The translations under genes and the position numbers were made by a program. This document shows, piece after piece, positions 40,876 through 51,199 of a stretch of DNA of 54,684 bases (within the stretch, counting starts at the first letter, position 1; the number at the start of each line of letters is the position of its first letter). Under the pieces are notes generated by a model. It was not told the DNA's origin. It searched no databases and was given only the letters and a program-made list of their open reading frames with translations. Source of the stretch: Puniceicoccaceae bacterium. GTDB lineage: Bacteria; Verrucomicrobiota; Verrucomicrobiia; Opitutales; Coraliomargaritaceae. The stretch is from NCBI GenBank assembly GCA_017857255.1, contig JAFMDL010000006.1, forward strand, positions 1 to 54,684, in the 5' to 3' direction.

Positions 40876-43311
40876 ATGGCCGCACTCTTTTTCAAAAAAT
40901 CCCGCTCTAGAAAGTCCAAAGATCAGCCGCTAGCGGTGAAAAAAGACCGCAAAGGACGCGGAGCAGAGCAGAATAATGCGGCCCACTTTTTGGACACCAG
41001 CCATATCGTCGAGGCAGGACTTTTTCTGCTTTTTACTGCGCTAGTTGTTATCATTTGTTTCCTTGGCCAAAAGTCTAAAGGTCCGCAGGTCATACTGAAG
41101 CACCCCGCTACAACACGTATTGTGGCAGAATTTGACTTTCAGCATAACAGCCAGGTCATGCTGGAACAGCAGATGGAAGCCGTGCGCGCGCAAGTGCCGC
41201 CAGTCTTTCAACGTACCTTTAAGCCCTACGAAGAATTTAGCGAGTTTATCAACCAGCTTAATACTAGTATTGCCAAAACCTTAATCGAATATGAGGACCA
41301 AGGTGATGAAGTTCTCACAGCAGAGTTGGAGGCTATGACCCAAGAACTAATCGAGAAGTCCCAACTTACTGTAACTCCTAAAACCATCACCGAATTTACC
41401 GAGCGTACCAGCCCAAAGGAACGCTCAGGACTGACTCAAGATGCACTCGCCGTACTCAAGTCACTTTACCAAGACGGCATCTACTCCAATCTAAATGCCG
41501 GTGGTCAAACTCCTCAAGTCACTGTCATCCAACTTGTCGACGAAGCAGGTCGTTATAACCTGCCTTCCTCGCGCTCGTTCGACGACGCTCTCGTCGCTCT
41601 GCGCGTGCGCTTGAATGCCCTCTCCGGAAACCGCGCCACCGCACGTGCCCTGTTCGATCTTTTCGAAGCGGGCCTACATCCCAACCTACTCTACAGCGCC
41701 AGAAGCACGACTTTAGCCATCTCTCGTGCAATCAGTGAAATTAATCCGCCTGTGATCATTTTCAAAGAAGGTGATACTCTGATCGAGCCAGGCGCGATCA
41801 TTTCTGAAATAGACATCGAACGCCTCAAAGCTTATCGCGATGCCGATCGTTCTCGGGGTGGCAATTCTCTAGTATTCAACAAACTCTTCATCGAGCGTAC
41901 AACACTGACACTGATTCTGCTAATCGCAGTCATGATCTATGTAAAACATGGCCTGCGTAATTTCCATAAACGCAATCGGGCGATCGCCATCACCTCCGTC
42001 AGTATTTTACTAAACTTATTGATCATTCGATTGATCATGGAAATCGGTGACATCGCGCTGCTCAACAATCGCCCCTCGCTGAGTATGCTGCCCTACATTG
42101 CGCCCTATGCACTCGCCCCAATGATCGTCGCCGTACTCGTTGGTGCCGCGCCAGCAGTAATTTCAGCACTGATCATTGCCGTACTATTTGGTATCATTCA
42201 GGGTAATTCCGTCGAATTCCTCTTAATCGCCTTTCTCTCGGGAGTCGTCGGCAGCTACATCGCATCGAATATTCGTAAACGTTCCATGCTAGTGCGGGCC
42301 GGCCTCATGGCTGGTGTAAGTGCTGCCCTAACTGGAGCATTTTTAGGACTAGTCAGCTCTCTCTCAATCGGCCTCATCGGCCAACAAGCCATCATTGCAC
42401 TCATTGTCGGTGCGCTCTCAGGTGTGCTCGCGGTCGGGCTTCTTCCAATCTTCGAACAAATTTTTAAAGTCACTTCAGAAATTACCCTGCTGGAGCTAAC
42501 TGATTTCAATCACCCGCTACTGCGCCGCATGCAGATGGAAGCACCGGGCACGTACCACCACAGTCTCATGGTGGCTAACCTCTCCGAAAATGCTGCGGCG
42601 GCGATTGGCGCGAGTCCTCTCCTCTGTCGGGTCTGCTGCCTATTTCACGACATCGGCAAACTGGTCAAGCCAGAGTATTTTACAGAAAACCAAAAAGGAG
42701 GAATTAATCCGCACGAAGAAAAAAATCCGTCCATGAGCGCGCTGGTCATTAAAGCCCATGTTAAAGAAGGCGTCGAACTCGCTCGCAAACATAATCTGCC
42801 GCGCGTCATTCAGGATGTGATTCGCCAACATCACGGTACCAGCCTAATTCAATTCTTCTACTACCAAGCACAACAGGCGCAGAACAAACAAACCAAGCTA
42901 CCCTTTCCTGAAAAGCCAGGCAGACAGCAGGAAACCAAGAAGGTCGACGAAAGCACCTATCGTTACGACGGCCCGCGACCGCAATTTAAAGAGAGTGCGA
43001 TTATCTTCTTTGCGGATGGCGTCGAAGCCGCTAGCCGTAGTCTCAAGAAAGTCTCCCAACCCGCGATTGAAGAACTGATCGACGGTATGTTCAAAAGCCG
43101 CATCGAAGATGGGCAACTCGATGAGTGCCCACTCACCTTTAAAGAGCTACACGAAATCCGCAGTAGCTTTACCTACACACTCTTGAATATGCTGCACTCA
43201 CGTGTTGAGTATCCAAAAGAGATCCACGAAAAAGGGACTGATAAAACAGGCAGTACGAACGATCCACACAGCAATGAATCCACTCCAACTGGAAATCAGC
43301 AACCTATATAA
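40876..43311 (+). CDS. pgpH: 7TM-HD phosphohydrolase, PgpH-type c-di-AMP phosphodiesterase
   Basis: 811 residues. N-terminal basic tail, membrane segment at about 50-70, a large extracytoplasmic 7TMR-HDED domain (about 80-340), seven membrane segments (about 350-540), then a cytoplasmic HD domain with H591-D592 (FHDIGKLVKPEYFTENQ) and TYHHSLMV upstream. This is the PgpH (YqfF) architecture, which hydrolyses c-di-AMP to pApA. A c-di-AMP cyclase is not in the window. The C-terminal tail is long and Ser/Thr/Asn-rich, and its last 38 bp overlap ybeY. Confidence 0.93.
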   Translation: MAALFFKKSRSRKSKDQPLAVKKDRKGRGAEQNNAAHFLDTSHIVEAGLFLLFTALVVIICFLGQKSKGPQVILKHPATTRIVAEFDFQHNSQVMLEQQMEAVRAQVPPVFQRTFKPYEEFSEFINQLNTSIAKTLIEYEDQGDEVLTAELEAMTQELIEKSQLTVTPKTITEFTERTSPKERSGLTQDALAVLKSLYQDGIYSNLNAGGQTPQVTVIQLVDEAGRYNLPSSRSFDDALVALRVRLNALSGNRATARALFDLFEAGLHPNLLYSARSTTLAISRAISEINPPVIIFKEGDTLIEPGAIISEIDIERLKAYRDADRSRGGNSLVFNKLFIERTTLTLILLIAVMIYVKHGLRNFHKRNRAIAITSVSILLNLLIIRLIMEIGDIALLNNRPSLSMLPYIAPYALAPMIVAVLVGAAPAVISALIIAVLFGIIQGNSVEFLLIAFLSGVVGSYIASNIRKRSMLVRAGLMAGVSAALTGAFLGLVSSLSIGLIGQQAIIALIVGALSGVLAVGLLPIFEQIFKVTSEITLLELTDFNHPLLRRMQMEAPGTYHHSLMVANLSENAAAAIGASPLLCRVCCLFHDIGKLVKPEYFTENQKGGINPHEEKNPSMSALVIKAHVKEGVELARKHNLPRVIQDVIRQHHGTSLIQFFYYQAQQAQNKQTKLPFPEKPGRQQETKKVDESTYRYDGPRPQFKESAIIFFADGVEAASRSLKKVSQPAIEELIDGMFKSRIEDGQLDECPLTFKELHEIRSSFTYTLLNMLHSRVEYPKEIHEKGTDKTGSTNDPHSNESTPTGNQQPI

Positions 43312-43753
43312 TCGGCTAGCTGATCCGGAAACAGATACAGTCGCGCTGTTTCGCGCGCTCGAAGCCTCTGGCGACTTTCCAATTTCAACAGGCGAGCTCT
43401 CCATCGTGTTTGCTAGCGATTCTGCAATCGGAAAAATTCATGATGATTTTATGGGCGACCCCAACCCCACCGATGTGATTACATTTCCAGCCAATCTCGC
43501 AATGGGATCTGCGGGCGAAATCGTCGTCTCAGTCGATCACGCGCGCTGTCGTGCAAAGGAGCTGGGCGAGCCCTTTAGCCGTGAACTTAGCCTCTATCTC
43601 GTTCACGGTTGGCTACATTTAGCAGGCTACGATGACCGTAATGATACCGATCGTGCGGCGATGCGAATCGCCGAGCAACAAGCACTCGCTATTATAGATA
43701 AGGCTGCTGCTGGCAGCGCCTTTCAATTGATAAATCGGATACCTAGTGATTGA
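43274..43753 (+). CDS. ybeY: endoribonuclease YbeY-like, with altered third metal ligand
   Basis: Metalloprotein for 16S rRNA 3'-end maturation and ribosome quality control. 159 residues from MNPLQLEISNLY; the open frame extends 72 nt further inside pgpH. Core motifs: NPTDVITFPAN and the metal site H111-GWL-H115-LAGYDD. The family's usual third histidine (HGxLHLxGYDH) is Asp here (D121). An Asp can still bind metal, so activity may be retained. It overlaps pgpH by 38 bp. Confidence 0.9.
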   Translation: MNPLQLEISNLYNRLADPETDTVALFRALEASGDFPISTGELSIVFASDSAIGKIHDDFMGDPNPTDVITFPANLAMGSAGEIVVSVDHARCRAKELGEPFSRELSLYLVHGWLHLAGYDDRNDTDRAAMRIAEQQALAIIDKAAAGSAFQLINRIPSD

Positions 43754-43798
43754 TCGTAAAGTGATCATCAGCTAGAGCAAAGTTGGGCGATAGCGCGA

Positions 43799-45196
43799 CT
43801 ACGCTGCGTCTGCTGGACTATTGTCAGCTGACTTAGCCATTTCGGCTTTGGGTGCTTTTTTCTGCTTAGGTGTTTTGCCAGCCTTAACAGCCTTATGGTA
43901 CTTAATCTTTGGTTTGCCGCGACCCTCCACTACTTGGCGATTGATCACCACTTGATCCACATTCTCTGCTTGTGGCAGGTCATACATCACATCAAGCATG
44001 ATACGCTCCATGATTGAGCGTAACGCACGCGCACCTGTTTTCAGCTCAATCGCTTTATCCGCAATCGCAGCAACAGCATCGCGTGTGAAATGTAGGTTCG
44101 CGCCTTCCATCGAGAAGAGCTTCCCGTATTGCTTAAGCAGCGAATTCTTTGTGTTCTGCAAAATATGCTCGAGATCCGAACGGCTCAATTCATCCAGTAC
44201 GGCGACCATCGGCAAGCGACCAATAAATTCTGGGATCATACCAAAGTGCACCAAATCTTCCGGCTGTGTGTCGCGCAGCAATTCGCTCAGCGTCACCTCA
44301 TCTTGTCGCAGATTATGCTGCGTATCAAAGCCCATAGCCTTGGAGCCCACACGCCCCTGCACGATCTTATCCAGCCCGACGAACGCGCCGCCGCAGATAA
44401 ACAAAATATTCGAAGTATCGAGTTGGATATATTCCTGATTGGGATGCTTTCGTCCCCCTTGAGGTGGGACATTACACACGGTGCCTTCAAGAATCTTAAG
44501 TAAGGCTTGTTGGACTCCCTCTCCTGACACATCGCGGGTGATGGATACGTTGTCTGTCTTACGCCCGATTTTATCAATTTCATCGACGTAAATGATACCA
44601 CACTCGGCCTTCTTAACATCATAATCTGCTGATTGAAGGAGGCGCAGGACAATATTCTCCACGTCTTCGCCGACATAGCCAGCTTCCGTTAAGGTTGTCG
44701 CATCGGCGATCGCAAACGGCACATCGAGCATCTTAGCAAGCGTACGCGCAAGTAGCGTCTTACCACTTCCCGTCGGGCCAAGTAGCAGAATATTACTCTT
44801 CTCGACTTGTACGTCAGCAAACTTGGCATCTAGCTCTCTAAATTCAGTCGCTCCGCCAATTCGATCTTCAGAGCGTAAACGCTTGTAGTGATTATACACT
44901 GCCACTGCGAGTGCGCGCTTGGCGTAGTCTTGGCTTATAATGTGCTGATCCAAACCAGCCGTAATTTCGGCAGGCTTGAGCATATTGAAGAGACCTTTCG
45001 CTGCAGCAGTAGTTACCTCCTGCTCAGTAATCCCCTCTTCCGGCGCACCAGAAAGTTCGCGATCAATAATGGTCTTACATACAGAGACACAAGAATCGCA
45101 GATATGCACACTCGCAGGGCCAGCGATCATCTTGCGTACCTCATTCTGCGCTTTACCGCAAAACGAGCAAAAAGTCATCCGTGTGGATTTTGCCAT
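43799..45196 (-). CDS. clpX: ClpX, ATPase subunit of the ClpXP protease
   Basis: AAA+ unfoldase of 465 residues. N-terminal zinc-binding domain with C10, C13, C33 and C36 (FCSFCGK...ICDSC). Walker A is [13 protein letters not shown], Walker B is [11 protein letters not shown], the pore loop is GYVGEDVE, and the IGF-type loop region precedes [11 protein letters not shown]. The C-terminal ~35 residues are a Lys/Ala-rich tail ([16 protein letters not shown]) that E. coli ClpX lacks. It is the third gene of tig-clpP-clpX. Confidence 0.97.
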   Translation of the reverse strand: MAKSTRMTFCSFCGKAQNEVRKMIAGPASVHICDSCVSVCKTIIDRELSGAPEEGITEQEVTTAAAKGLFNMLKPAEITAGLDQHIISQDYAKRALAVAVYNHYKRLRSEDRIGGATEFRELDAKFADVQVEKSNILLLGPTGSGKTLLARTLAKMLDVPFAIADATTLTEAGYVGEDVENIVLRLLQSADYDVKKAECGIIYVDEIDKIGRKTDNVSITRDVSGEGVQQALLKILEGTVCNVPPQGGRKHPNQEYIQLDTSNILFICGGAFVGLDKIVQGRVGSKAMGFDTQHNLRQDEVTLSELLRDTQPEDLVHFGMIPEFIGRLPMVAVLDELSRSDLEHILQNTKNSLLKQYGKLFSMEGANLHFTRDAVAAIADKAIELKTGARALRSIMERIMLDVMYDLPQAENVDQVVINRQVVEGRGKPKIKYHKAVKAGKTPKQKKAPKAEMAKSADNSPADAA

Positions 45197-45225
45197 ATAG
45201 TTAAAATGTCTCTTCTCTTAATTAA

Positions 45226-45822
45226 TTAGGCGCCAAGCTTATTCTCGATCACTTTATCGACAATTCCATAATCCATCGCCTCTTTAGCAGTTAGATAGAA
45301 ATCGCGATCGGAATCAGCCGCAATCTCATCTGCAGTCTTGTTCGTGTGATTTGCAATCAACTCATTCATCTGCGCACGCCAGCGCAAAATTTCTTTTGCG
45401 GCGATCGAGATATCCGAAGTCTGCCCAGTTGCGCCACCAGTTGGCTGATGCATCATCACACGACTGTTCGGAAGCGCGTAGCGCTTCCCTTTCGTACCTG
45501 CTGAAAGCAGCAGCGTCGCCATACTAGCCGCCTGTCCGACACAATAAGTGACAATATCACACTGCAGGAAATTCATGGTATCGTAGATCGCCATTCCGTC
45601 TGTCACGCTTCCACCAGGAGAGTTGATATACAGGCTGATATCCTTCTTCGGATCTTCCATCTGTAAGAAAAGCATCTGCGCAACCACTGCATTGGCGACG
45701 AAGTCATTAATCGGCGTGCCAATAAAAATGATACGATCGCGCAATAGGCGGCTATAAATATCCCAAGCGCGCTCGGTGCGACCCTCGCGCTCATAGACTG
45801 TAGGTAGTGGAACGTAACTCAC
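45226..45822 (-). CDS. clpP: ClpP, proteolytic subunit
   Basis: Serine protease of 198 residues, beginning at a GTG codon. Catalytic triad S100 ([11 protein letters not shown]), H125 (MMHQPTGG) and D174 (SDRDFYLTA). The N-terminal [18 protein letters not shown] is typical. It lies between tig (81-bp gap) and clpX (29-bp gap). The complete triad and typical length indicate an active, main ClpP. Confidence 0.97.
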   Translation of the reverse strand: MSYVPLPTVYEREGRTERAWDIYSRLLRDRIIFIGTPINDFVANAVVAQMLFLQMEDPKKDISLYINSPGGSVTDGMAIYDTMNFLQCDIVTYCVGQAASMATLLLSAGTKGKRYALPNSRVMMHQPTGGATGQTSDISIAAKEILRWRAQMNELIANHTNKTADEIAADSDRDFYLTAKEAMDYGIVDKVIENKLGA

Positions 45823-45903
45823 GATAATGTATAAATAATGTTGATTGAGATTCTGCGTAGACCTTACCCGCCTCTCGCAGATTAATCCAGCGCTTTTATC
45901 AAT

Positions 45904-47247
45904 TTAAGCTGAAGCTTCGGCAGTTGCAGCCGCAACTGTTTCGCGCTCAGCCTTATCGAGAATCAGATCCATGGTCTTGCCCAAAAGAATCTCGCTGCGC
46001 ATACGATTGATGCGACTCTGATCTTTTTGGATTTCCTTTACGATCTTCTCTGGTTTTTGCCCAGACTGTTGGGCTTCCATCATAATCATGCGGCTAAAAT
46101 CATCGTTCTCAGCCTGTACCTTCTCCTTTTCAGCAATCTTACTCAGAATCAAGCGTGACTTAAGGCGATCGTGAGCGGCTTTAGTGGCACCTTCATGCAA
46201 CTGATCCTTGTTCGCTTCAAAATCTGCTTCAGAGGCACCTTGCTGCATGTTGCGCTGCATAAAATCACGCAGTACCGCCTCTGTTTCGCTCTCAATACCG
46301 CTTTCCGGGACTGCGAACTCAACGCTGCCAAGTAAATGCTCGGTGATTTGCTGACGCTCAGTATTGGCATTTTGCTGCTTCTTTTGGCCTTCGATGTTTT
46401 CACTAATGCGCTCACGCAGCTCAGCTTCATCTTTAACCTGCATGCTTGCGAAGAATGCGTCGTCCATTGCTGGCATGACCTTCTCACGGACTTCCTCTGC
46501 TTTGATCGAATAGACCGCAGACTTACCAGCGAGTGCCTCTGGTTTGAAATCTTTAGGGAATTCCATAGTCACTTCTTTTTCATCACCCGCCTTCATACCA
46601 ATGACACCATCCACAATCGCTTGTACGCCAGGAGTACCCTCTGCGCCTGCTTCCTCCCATGTGGTCGCCTGAGTACCAAACATCGGTGCGTCTGGAACTA
46701 GATCCGCGACGAGCTCATCACCAATCTTACCTTCGTAGCCGCAGCGTACATAGTCACCCTTCTCCGCAGCTTTCTCAGCAACGTTGAACTCGGCTCGCTG
46801 GCTAAGGATCTGCTCCATCATTTTGTCGACCTCTTCAGCAGATGCGTCGGTAGGCTCATTCGTGACTTTTAGGCCCTCGTACGCAGGAATGTCGAAAGCT
46901 TGCAGCACATCGACGGTGAACTTGATCGTCGCATCGGAGCCTGCAGCAATTTCACCCTCTTCAAGGTCAACGATGCCATAGATCTCAAAGTCAGACTTAG
47001 CCACGCCATCTTGGTGTGCCTTGGCAACGACACGCTGAGAAAGCTCCGACTTTAGCTCCTTTGCATAACGCATACGGATCATGTTCTCAGGCGCCTTACC
47101 TGGACGAAAGCCCGGGATTTTAGCATCACGCTTAAATTCGTTGATCAGCTTCGCTTCGATGCTAGCGATTTCTGCGGCAGCAACACTCACGGTGATTGTC
47201 TTGCGTGTTTCGGTAATGTCTTGGACGTCTGTTTTAACTGTACTCAT
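45904..47247 (-). CDS. tig: trigger factor (ribosome-associated chaperone, PPIase)
   Basis: Binds L23 at the exit tunnel. 447 residues from MSTVKTDVQDI; the frame opens 36 nt earlier without homology. Domains: N-terminal ribosome-binding domain with the GFRPGKAPENMI loop (family FRxGxxP), an FKBP-like PPIase domain (about 155-245; GDYVRCGYEGKIGDELV), and an extended helical C-terminal domain. First gene of the tig-clpP-clpX operon. Confidence 0.96.
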   Translation of the reverse strand: MSTVKTDVQDITETRKTITVSVAAAEIASIEAKLINEFKRDAKIPGFRPGKAPENMIRMRYAKELKSELSQRVVAKAHQDGVAKSDFEIYGIVDLEEGEIAAGSDATIKFTVDVLQAFDIPAYEGLKVTNEPTDASAEEVDKMMEQILSQRAEFNVAEKAAEKGDYVRCGYEGKIGDELVADLVPDAPMFGTQATTWEEAGAEGTPGVQAIVDGVIGMKAGDEKEVTMEFPKDFKPEALAGKSAVYSIKAEEVREKVMPAMDDAFFASMQVKDEAELRERISENIEGQKKQQNANTERQQITEHLLGSVEFAVPESGIESETEAVLRDFMQRNMQQGASEADFEANKDQLHEGATKAAHDRLKSRLILSKIAEKEKVQAENDDFSRMIMMEAQQSGQKPEKIVKEIQKDQSRINRMRSEILLGKTMDLILDKAERETVAAATAEASA

Positions 47248-47387
47248 AAAAATAATTTGGTGCGCCCGGAATAGGCAGATCATGGAAAAAGCGAGCCAAT
47301 AAAGTGGAAAGGAGTTTTTCGGTCAATGCCTATGTTACTGCGGCAGAACATATTTCTGCAGCAGCTTTCAAGCAAGGCTCCAAACGG

Positions 47388-47951
47388 TTAATGTGACTTC
47401 AACTCGATCGCATCTGGGCCGACTGCGTGAAACAGTTCAACGTAGGGCTGTAGCGCTTCAATCGTCGCCGGCACCGCATCGATTTCAGTGCTCAACACTC
47501 CAACCACCGCAATCTGGTCTTTTCGATTAAACATTCGCAAGCGTAACTCCAGGTGATCGAGCATTGGCTTGAGCGCCGTCACGTCGACGCCATCTGCGAG
47601 CTCAATCAAGATCTGATCCGCTGCCATATAAGAAAATTCACCTGTTGAAAGATCCTCCTCGACTCGTACATACGGGTAACTCTCGGCAAAATTGAGATGC
47701 CACACTTTAACCTGCGGCTCGTCTGCGTTTGGCAAATAACCGAAATTTAAAATTTTACCCACTTGCATCACTGCTGGGATCGACTCTGGCAGCCGCTCTG
47801 CGCCCGCTTCGACCGCCGCGGTATTATGCGTCACCCATGGATCAATGCGCGTTTCTTCATTATATGCACGCCGCTTCATCAGCATCGAAACCATCAACGA
47901 TCCCAATACAAAGCCCACAATATAAATAACAATACGATCCGTTTTCCCCAT
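47388..47951 (-). CDS. single-TM hypothetical protein (187 aa)
   Basis: Not recognised. Start MGKTDRIVIYIVGF at 47951; the longer frame reaches across the inverted repeat region without support. It has one N-terminal membrane segment (IVIYIVGFVLGSLMVSMLM) and then a soluble domain with two alpha/beta-like halves (VKVWHLNFAESYPYVRVEED and ELADGVDVTALKPMLDHLEL). It is divergent from the thioesterase gene. The soluble part probably faces the cytoplasm or periplasm, but orientation is not decided. Confidence 0.7.
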   Translation of the reverse strand: MGKTDRIVIYIVGFVLGSLMVSMLMKRRAYNEETRIDPWVTHNTAAVEAGAERLPESIPAVMQVGKILNFGYLPNADEPQVKVWHLNFAESYPYVRVEEDLSTGEFSYMAADQILIELADGVDVTALKPMLDHLELRLRMFNRKDQIAVVGVLSTEIDAVPATIEALQPYVELFHAVGPDAIELKSH

Positions 47952-48053
47952 GACAATGCGGCACCGTGCAACGTAAACACCGGCATGGCAAGTCTGCGTG
48001 CGGGGACTTTGCGCAAAGATAGCCTCAACCATTCATGACTTTAATCAAAGTGC

Positions 48054-48123
48054 GTGGCGTCGTTGCTTGCAACGGCCTCATCGAGGCGAATCGGGACACG
48101 GCCGTTGCAAGCAACGACGCCAC
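48054..48123. repeat. perfect 24-bp inverted repeat, 22-nt loop
   Basis: Left arm 48054-48077 and right arm 48100-48123 are exact reverse complements; arm ends read GTGGCGTCG and CGACGCCAC. It sits between two divergent genes, so it is not a convergent-gene terminator, and it has no U-tract. The base composition (GC-rich) differs from nearby DNA. It could be a regulatory hairpin, a REP-like repeat or a small mobile element remnant. Confidence 0.9.
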
Positions 48124-48182
48124 AACATTTCACGCATTTCGCTCTTCACTCCTTCAGCAGCAACGCCCACACTGCACGACAA

Positions 48183-48611
48183 ATGATTCATACCATCTCG
48201 CACATACGCGTCCGCTACGCTGAAACCGACCGCATGGATGTGGTTTACCACAGTAACTATCTGGTCTGGTTCGAAACTGCCCGCATCCTGATGCTCGACG
48301 AGATCGGCATCCCCTATCTCGAGATTGAGGCGCGCGACCTGCGCTTACCAGTACTCACTGCCAGTGCCGAATATAAACGCCCTGCCCGGTTCGACGACCG
48401 TCTCGAAATCCACCTTTTCATGCGCGACAAGCCACGCGCACGTTTGCGCTTTGACTACGAAGTGCGCCATGGCGACACCCTACTTGCCACTGGCAGCACC
48501 AGTCATGGTTTCATGGATAAACACGGCAAAGGACTGCGCCCGCCACAAGACTTCCTCGCTAAAATTGACGCCGCCTGGAAACCCGAAGGTGCCGAGCCGC
48601 TTGAGCTTTGA
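48183..48611 (+). CDS. acyl-CoA thioesterase, YbgC/4HBT hotdog family
   Basis: 142 residues from MIHTISHIRVRYAETD; the open frame extends upstream through the inverted repeat without homology. Hotdog motifs: VRYAETDRMDVVYHSNYLVWFE, with the catalytic Asp in ETDRMDVVYHSNY. The substrate is probably a short acyl-CoA or a 4-hydroxybenzoyl-type thioester. In proteobacteria YbgC is next to tol-pal; no tol-pal genes are visible here. Confidence 0.9.
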   Translation: MIHTISHIRVRYAETDRMDVVYHSNYLVWFETARILMLDEIGIPYLEIEARDLRLPVLTASAEYKRPARFDDRLEIHLFMRDKPRARLRFDYEVRHGDTLLATGSTSHGFMDKHGKGLRPPQDFLAKIDAAWKPEGAEPLEL

Positions 48612-48659
48612 ATCAGGAAAATATGTCTGTTTCGCTCGTCGAAGACACCGCCCGCCCCC

Positions 48660-49490
48660 TCACTCCAGCAAGGCTGCCTTGATTTCCTTACAAAATGCCT
48701 CCGTGCCTGCTAAATAAGGGCAAAATTCCATCTGCGGGTGAAAGTGTCGCATTGGAAACGGGCACTCGCCAAGGAATTCAAAAGTCACACCTTCGGCATT
48801 ACACAGTGCATAGGCCGCCGCGATGTCCCATATTTTAACTCGAAAATCGACTGCACCAGTCAAATAGCCAGTCGCCACATAACTGGCGGTCAGTGCGCCA
48901 CTGCCGAGGCAGCGCACACGATATTTTTCAAGCAGTGGCTTGAGCTGATCCAGCAATTCGCCATCGATCGGAAAATGCAGCCCTAACATCGTCTGCGCAT
49001 CCGCCGCCATACGATCACGATTCACCTTCTTCTGATTGCGCTGCAAATCAAAACCAGCGCCACCCTCTAGCAACGCATCGGTGCTGTAATCGTAAATAAA
49101 GCCATACACCGGCATCCCATCATGCAGCAAGGCCAGTGAAATTGCGCAGACTGAAAATCCGAGCGCATAATTATTCGTGCCATCAATTGGATCGATGATC
49201 CATGCAAACCCCTCGCCTAAGTCGATCACCTCATCCTGCGGGCTCGCCTCTTCGCTACAATAGTCATCCTCCACGAAATCGCGCCGCAAAGCCGCAAACA
49301 CATTTTCGGAAATCGCAAAGTCCGCAAACGTCACCCGCGTGTCATCCTCCTTCCACTCACTGGCGACCTGCCCGAATTGACGCCCAAAAAAAGCAGTCTG
49401 CGCTTTCACCGCTTCACGCCCGGCATTGATGCGATGCCGTAATTGTCCATCAAACTGCGCCTGAGCCTGTCGGTTTCGAAATTTCGTCAT
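48660..49490 (-). CDS. inositol-monophosphatase-family phosphatase
   Basis: Metal-dependent phosphatase of 276 residues from MTKFRNRQAQ. Family motifs: CSEEAS (acidic metal ligands), WIIDPIDGTNNYALGF and KIWDIAAAYAL. It could act on inositol phosphate, histidinol phosphate or PAP-type nucleotides; motif spacing does not decide between them. It is adjacent to the helicase gene on the same strand, with a 100-bp gap. Confidence 0.88.
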   Translation of the reverse strand: MTKFRNRQAQAQFDGQLRHRINAGREAVKAQTAFFGRQFGQVASEWKEDDTRVTFADFAISENVFAALRRDFVEDDYCSEEASPQDEVIDLGEGFAWIIDPIDGTNNYALGFSVCAISLALLHDGMPVYGFIYDYSTDALLEGGAGFDLQRNQKKVNRDRMAADAQTMLGLHFPIDGELLDQLKPLLEKYRVRCLGSGALTASYVATGYLTGAVDFRVKIWDIAAAYALCNAEGVTFEFLGECPFPMRHFHPQMEFCPYLAGTEAFCKEIKAALLE

Positions 49491-49592
49491 ATTTACTTTA
49501 ATGTGCTCCTCGTTCGCAACAAACGTCAATCAACGAACAACAATTCCTTAATCTGCCAGCCATCATTACCACAGGTTTAAAATACTGCACCA

Positions 49593-50954
49593 CTAAGGAC
49601 GCCCACGACCGAATCCTCGGAATGCTCGCCCCGAGCGCTTTTCCTTTGCCGCTTTCGCGCCGGACACACCCTTCGGCTTTTCCTTCTCGCGTTTCACCGC
49701 ACGCGTCTTTGCGGCACGCACCCCACGCGCAGGACGGCGTGTTTCCCCTGTCTCCGGCAACGCAGTGCCTTCACGATGTAGCGCCTCAATCGCTGCGTCA
49801 TGAAAATCATGGGCACAGATCGTAGGCACGGTTTGCTTAATCAGTTTTTGAATCGATTTGAACCGCGCCACGTCTTGATCAATCTCAGAGCAAAAACTCA
49901 TTGAGCGCCCACTCTCGCCAGCGCGGGCAGTGCGACCAATTCGGTGTACGTAATTTTCAGGATCCATCGGTAAATCATAGTTAATCACCAGGCCAATATT
50001 TTTCACATCGATCCCGCGAGCTGCGACATCCGTGGCGACCAACACTGGCGTCTCTCCTTCTTTAAAGCGGCGCAGTGCATCTTCGCGCGCTGCCTGTGTG
50101 CGGTCACCATGAATGGTATCGGAGCGTATACCTTCGCGATTTAGATGCGTCGCCACCAAGCGCGCATCTCGCTTGGTGCGCGTAAAGACTAGGCACAACT
50201 CAGACTGCTTTGCAAAATACTTACCGTGCAATAAATCCAGCAACAGTGCCGGTTTATCACGCAAGCGTACAAACAGCACCGATTGATCAATCTTTTCGGC
50301 GGTCGTACCTTGGGGAGCGATACGGATCTCTGCTGGATCATCCAATAACCCTGCTGCCAACTTAGCCACTCCCTTTGCCATCGTCGCTGAAAACAGCAAA
50401 GTCTGGCGCTCTTTGGGAATGTCGCGGACGATTTCGCGCAGGTCATCAATGAAACCCATTGCTAACATACGATCCGCTTCATCTAGCACCAAGCATTCGA
50501 CTCCGGTTAAATTGGCGTGTCCCTGCTGCAATAGATCTAACAAGCGACCGGTCGTCGCGACCAACACATCCAAACCAAAGTACAGATCACGCGTCTGTTG
50601 GGTCTGCGCAACACCCCCATAAATCATGGCAATCTTCAGGTCCAAGTGTTTGGCATAGGTGCGAAAACTCTCAGTCACCTGCACCGCCAACTCACGCGTA
50701 GGCACCAGTATCAAATTACGCACCCCTCGCCGAAACGGCTTGCGCCCCTGCGTCACAATTCGGTGCAGCATTGGCAGTGCAAAGGCTGCGGTCTTACCCG
50801 TCCCTGTTTGTGCACAAGCCAACAAATCACGCCCCTCCAATAACAATGGGATCGCCTGTACCTGAATCGGTGACGGCTCGGTATAACCCTGCTCCGCCAG
50901 CGCACGCTGGAGCGGTTCCATTAAGGGCAGGTCTTTAAATTCTGTGTCGCTCAT
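49593..50954 (-). CDS. DEAD-box RNA helicase, RhlE-like
   Basis: ATP-dependent RNA unwinding. 453 residues from MSDTEFKDLPL. Motifs: Q motif YTEPSPIQVQAIP, AQTGTGKTAAFALPML (I), PTRELAVQV (Ia), VLDEADRMLAMGF (II, DEAD), FSATM (III), and VATDVAARGIDV plus HRIGRTARAG (V, VI). A C-terminal Arg/Lys/Gly-rich tail (TRRPARGVRAAKTRAVKREK) is a typical RNA-binding extension. Paralogue type (RhlE or other) is tentative. Confidence 0.93.
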   Translation of the reverse strand: MSDTEFKDLPLMEPLQRALAEQGYTEPSPIQVQAIPLLLEGRDLLACAQTGTGKTAAFALPMLHRIVTQGRKPFRRGVRNLILVPTRELAVQVTESFRTYAKHLDLKIAMIYGGVAQTQQTRDLYFGLDVLVATTGRLLDLLQQGHANLTGVECLVLDEADRMLAMGFIDDLREIVRDIPKERQTLLFSATMAKGVAKLAAGLLDDPAEIRIAPQGTTAEKIDQSVLFVRLRDKPALLLDLLHGKYFAKQSELCLVFTRTKRDARLVATHLNREGIRSDTIHGDRTQAAREDALRRFKEGETPVLVATDVAARGIDVKNIGLVINYDLPMDPENYVHRIGRTARAGESGRSMSFCSEIDQDVARFKSIQKLIKQTVPTICAHDFHDAAIEALHREGTALPETGETRRPARGVRAAKTRAVKREKEKPKGVSGAKAAKEKRSGRAFRGFGRGRP

Positions 50955-51127
50955 AGCTTTAATCAATACCGCACCGTATGAATAAAAGCGCCTTTATCGA
51001 CAAGAAAGCACGCATGCTTAAAAATTCAATGGCTCACCTTGCGCTTTCACTCACTTTAGCAAAAACACGCTGACCGAGCGGTCCTGCTAAAAGCTCACAG
51101 CTGACGGCAATTTTAAATGAGCCTTTG

Positions 51128-51199
51128 CAGTCAAAGCTTGCCATCTGCGATACAGCCGCTTCTCTCTCCCAATTTTTAGGAGAAGTGGCAGAGTGGCCG
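51128..51199. repeat. direct repeat A1: copy of the tRNA-Ser upstream region and 5' part
   Basis: 70 of 72 bases match 51262-51333, which covers the leader and first 21 nt of tRNA-Ser. This left copy ends at the D arm and then diverges. Confidence 0.9.
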
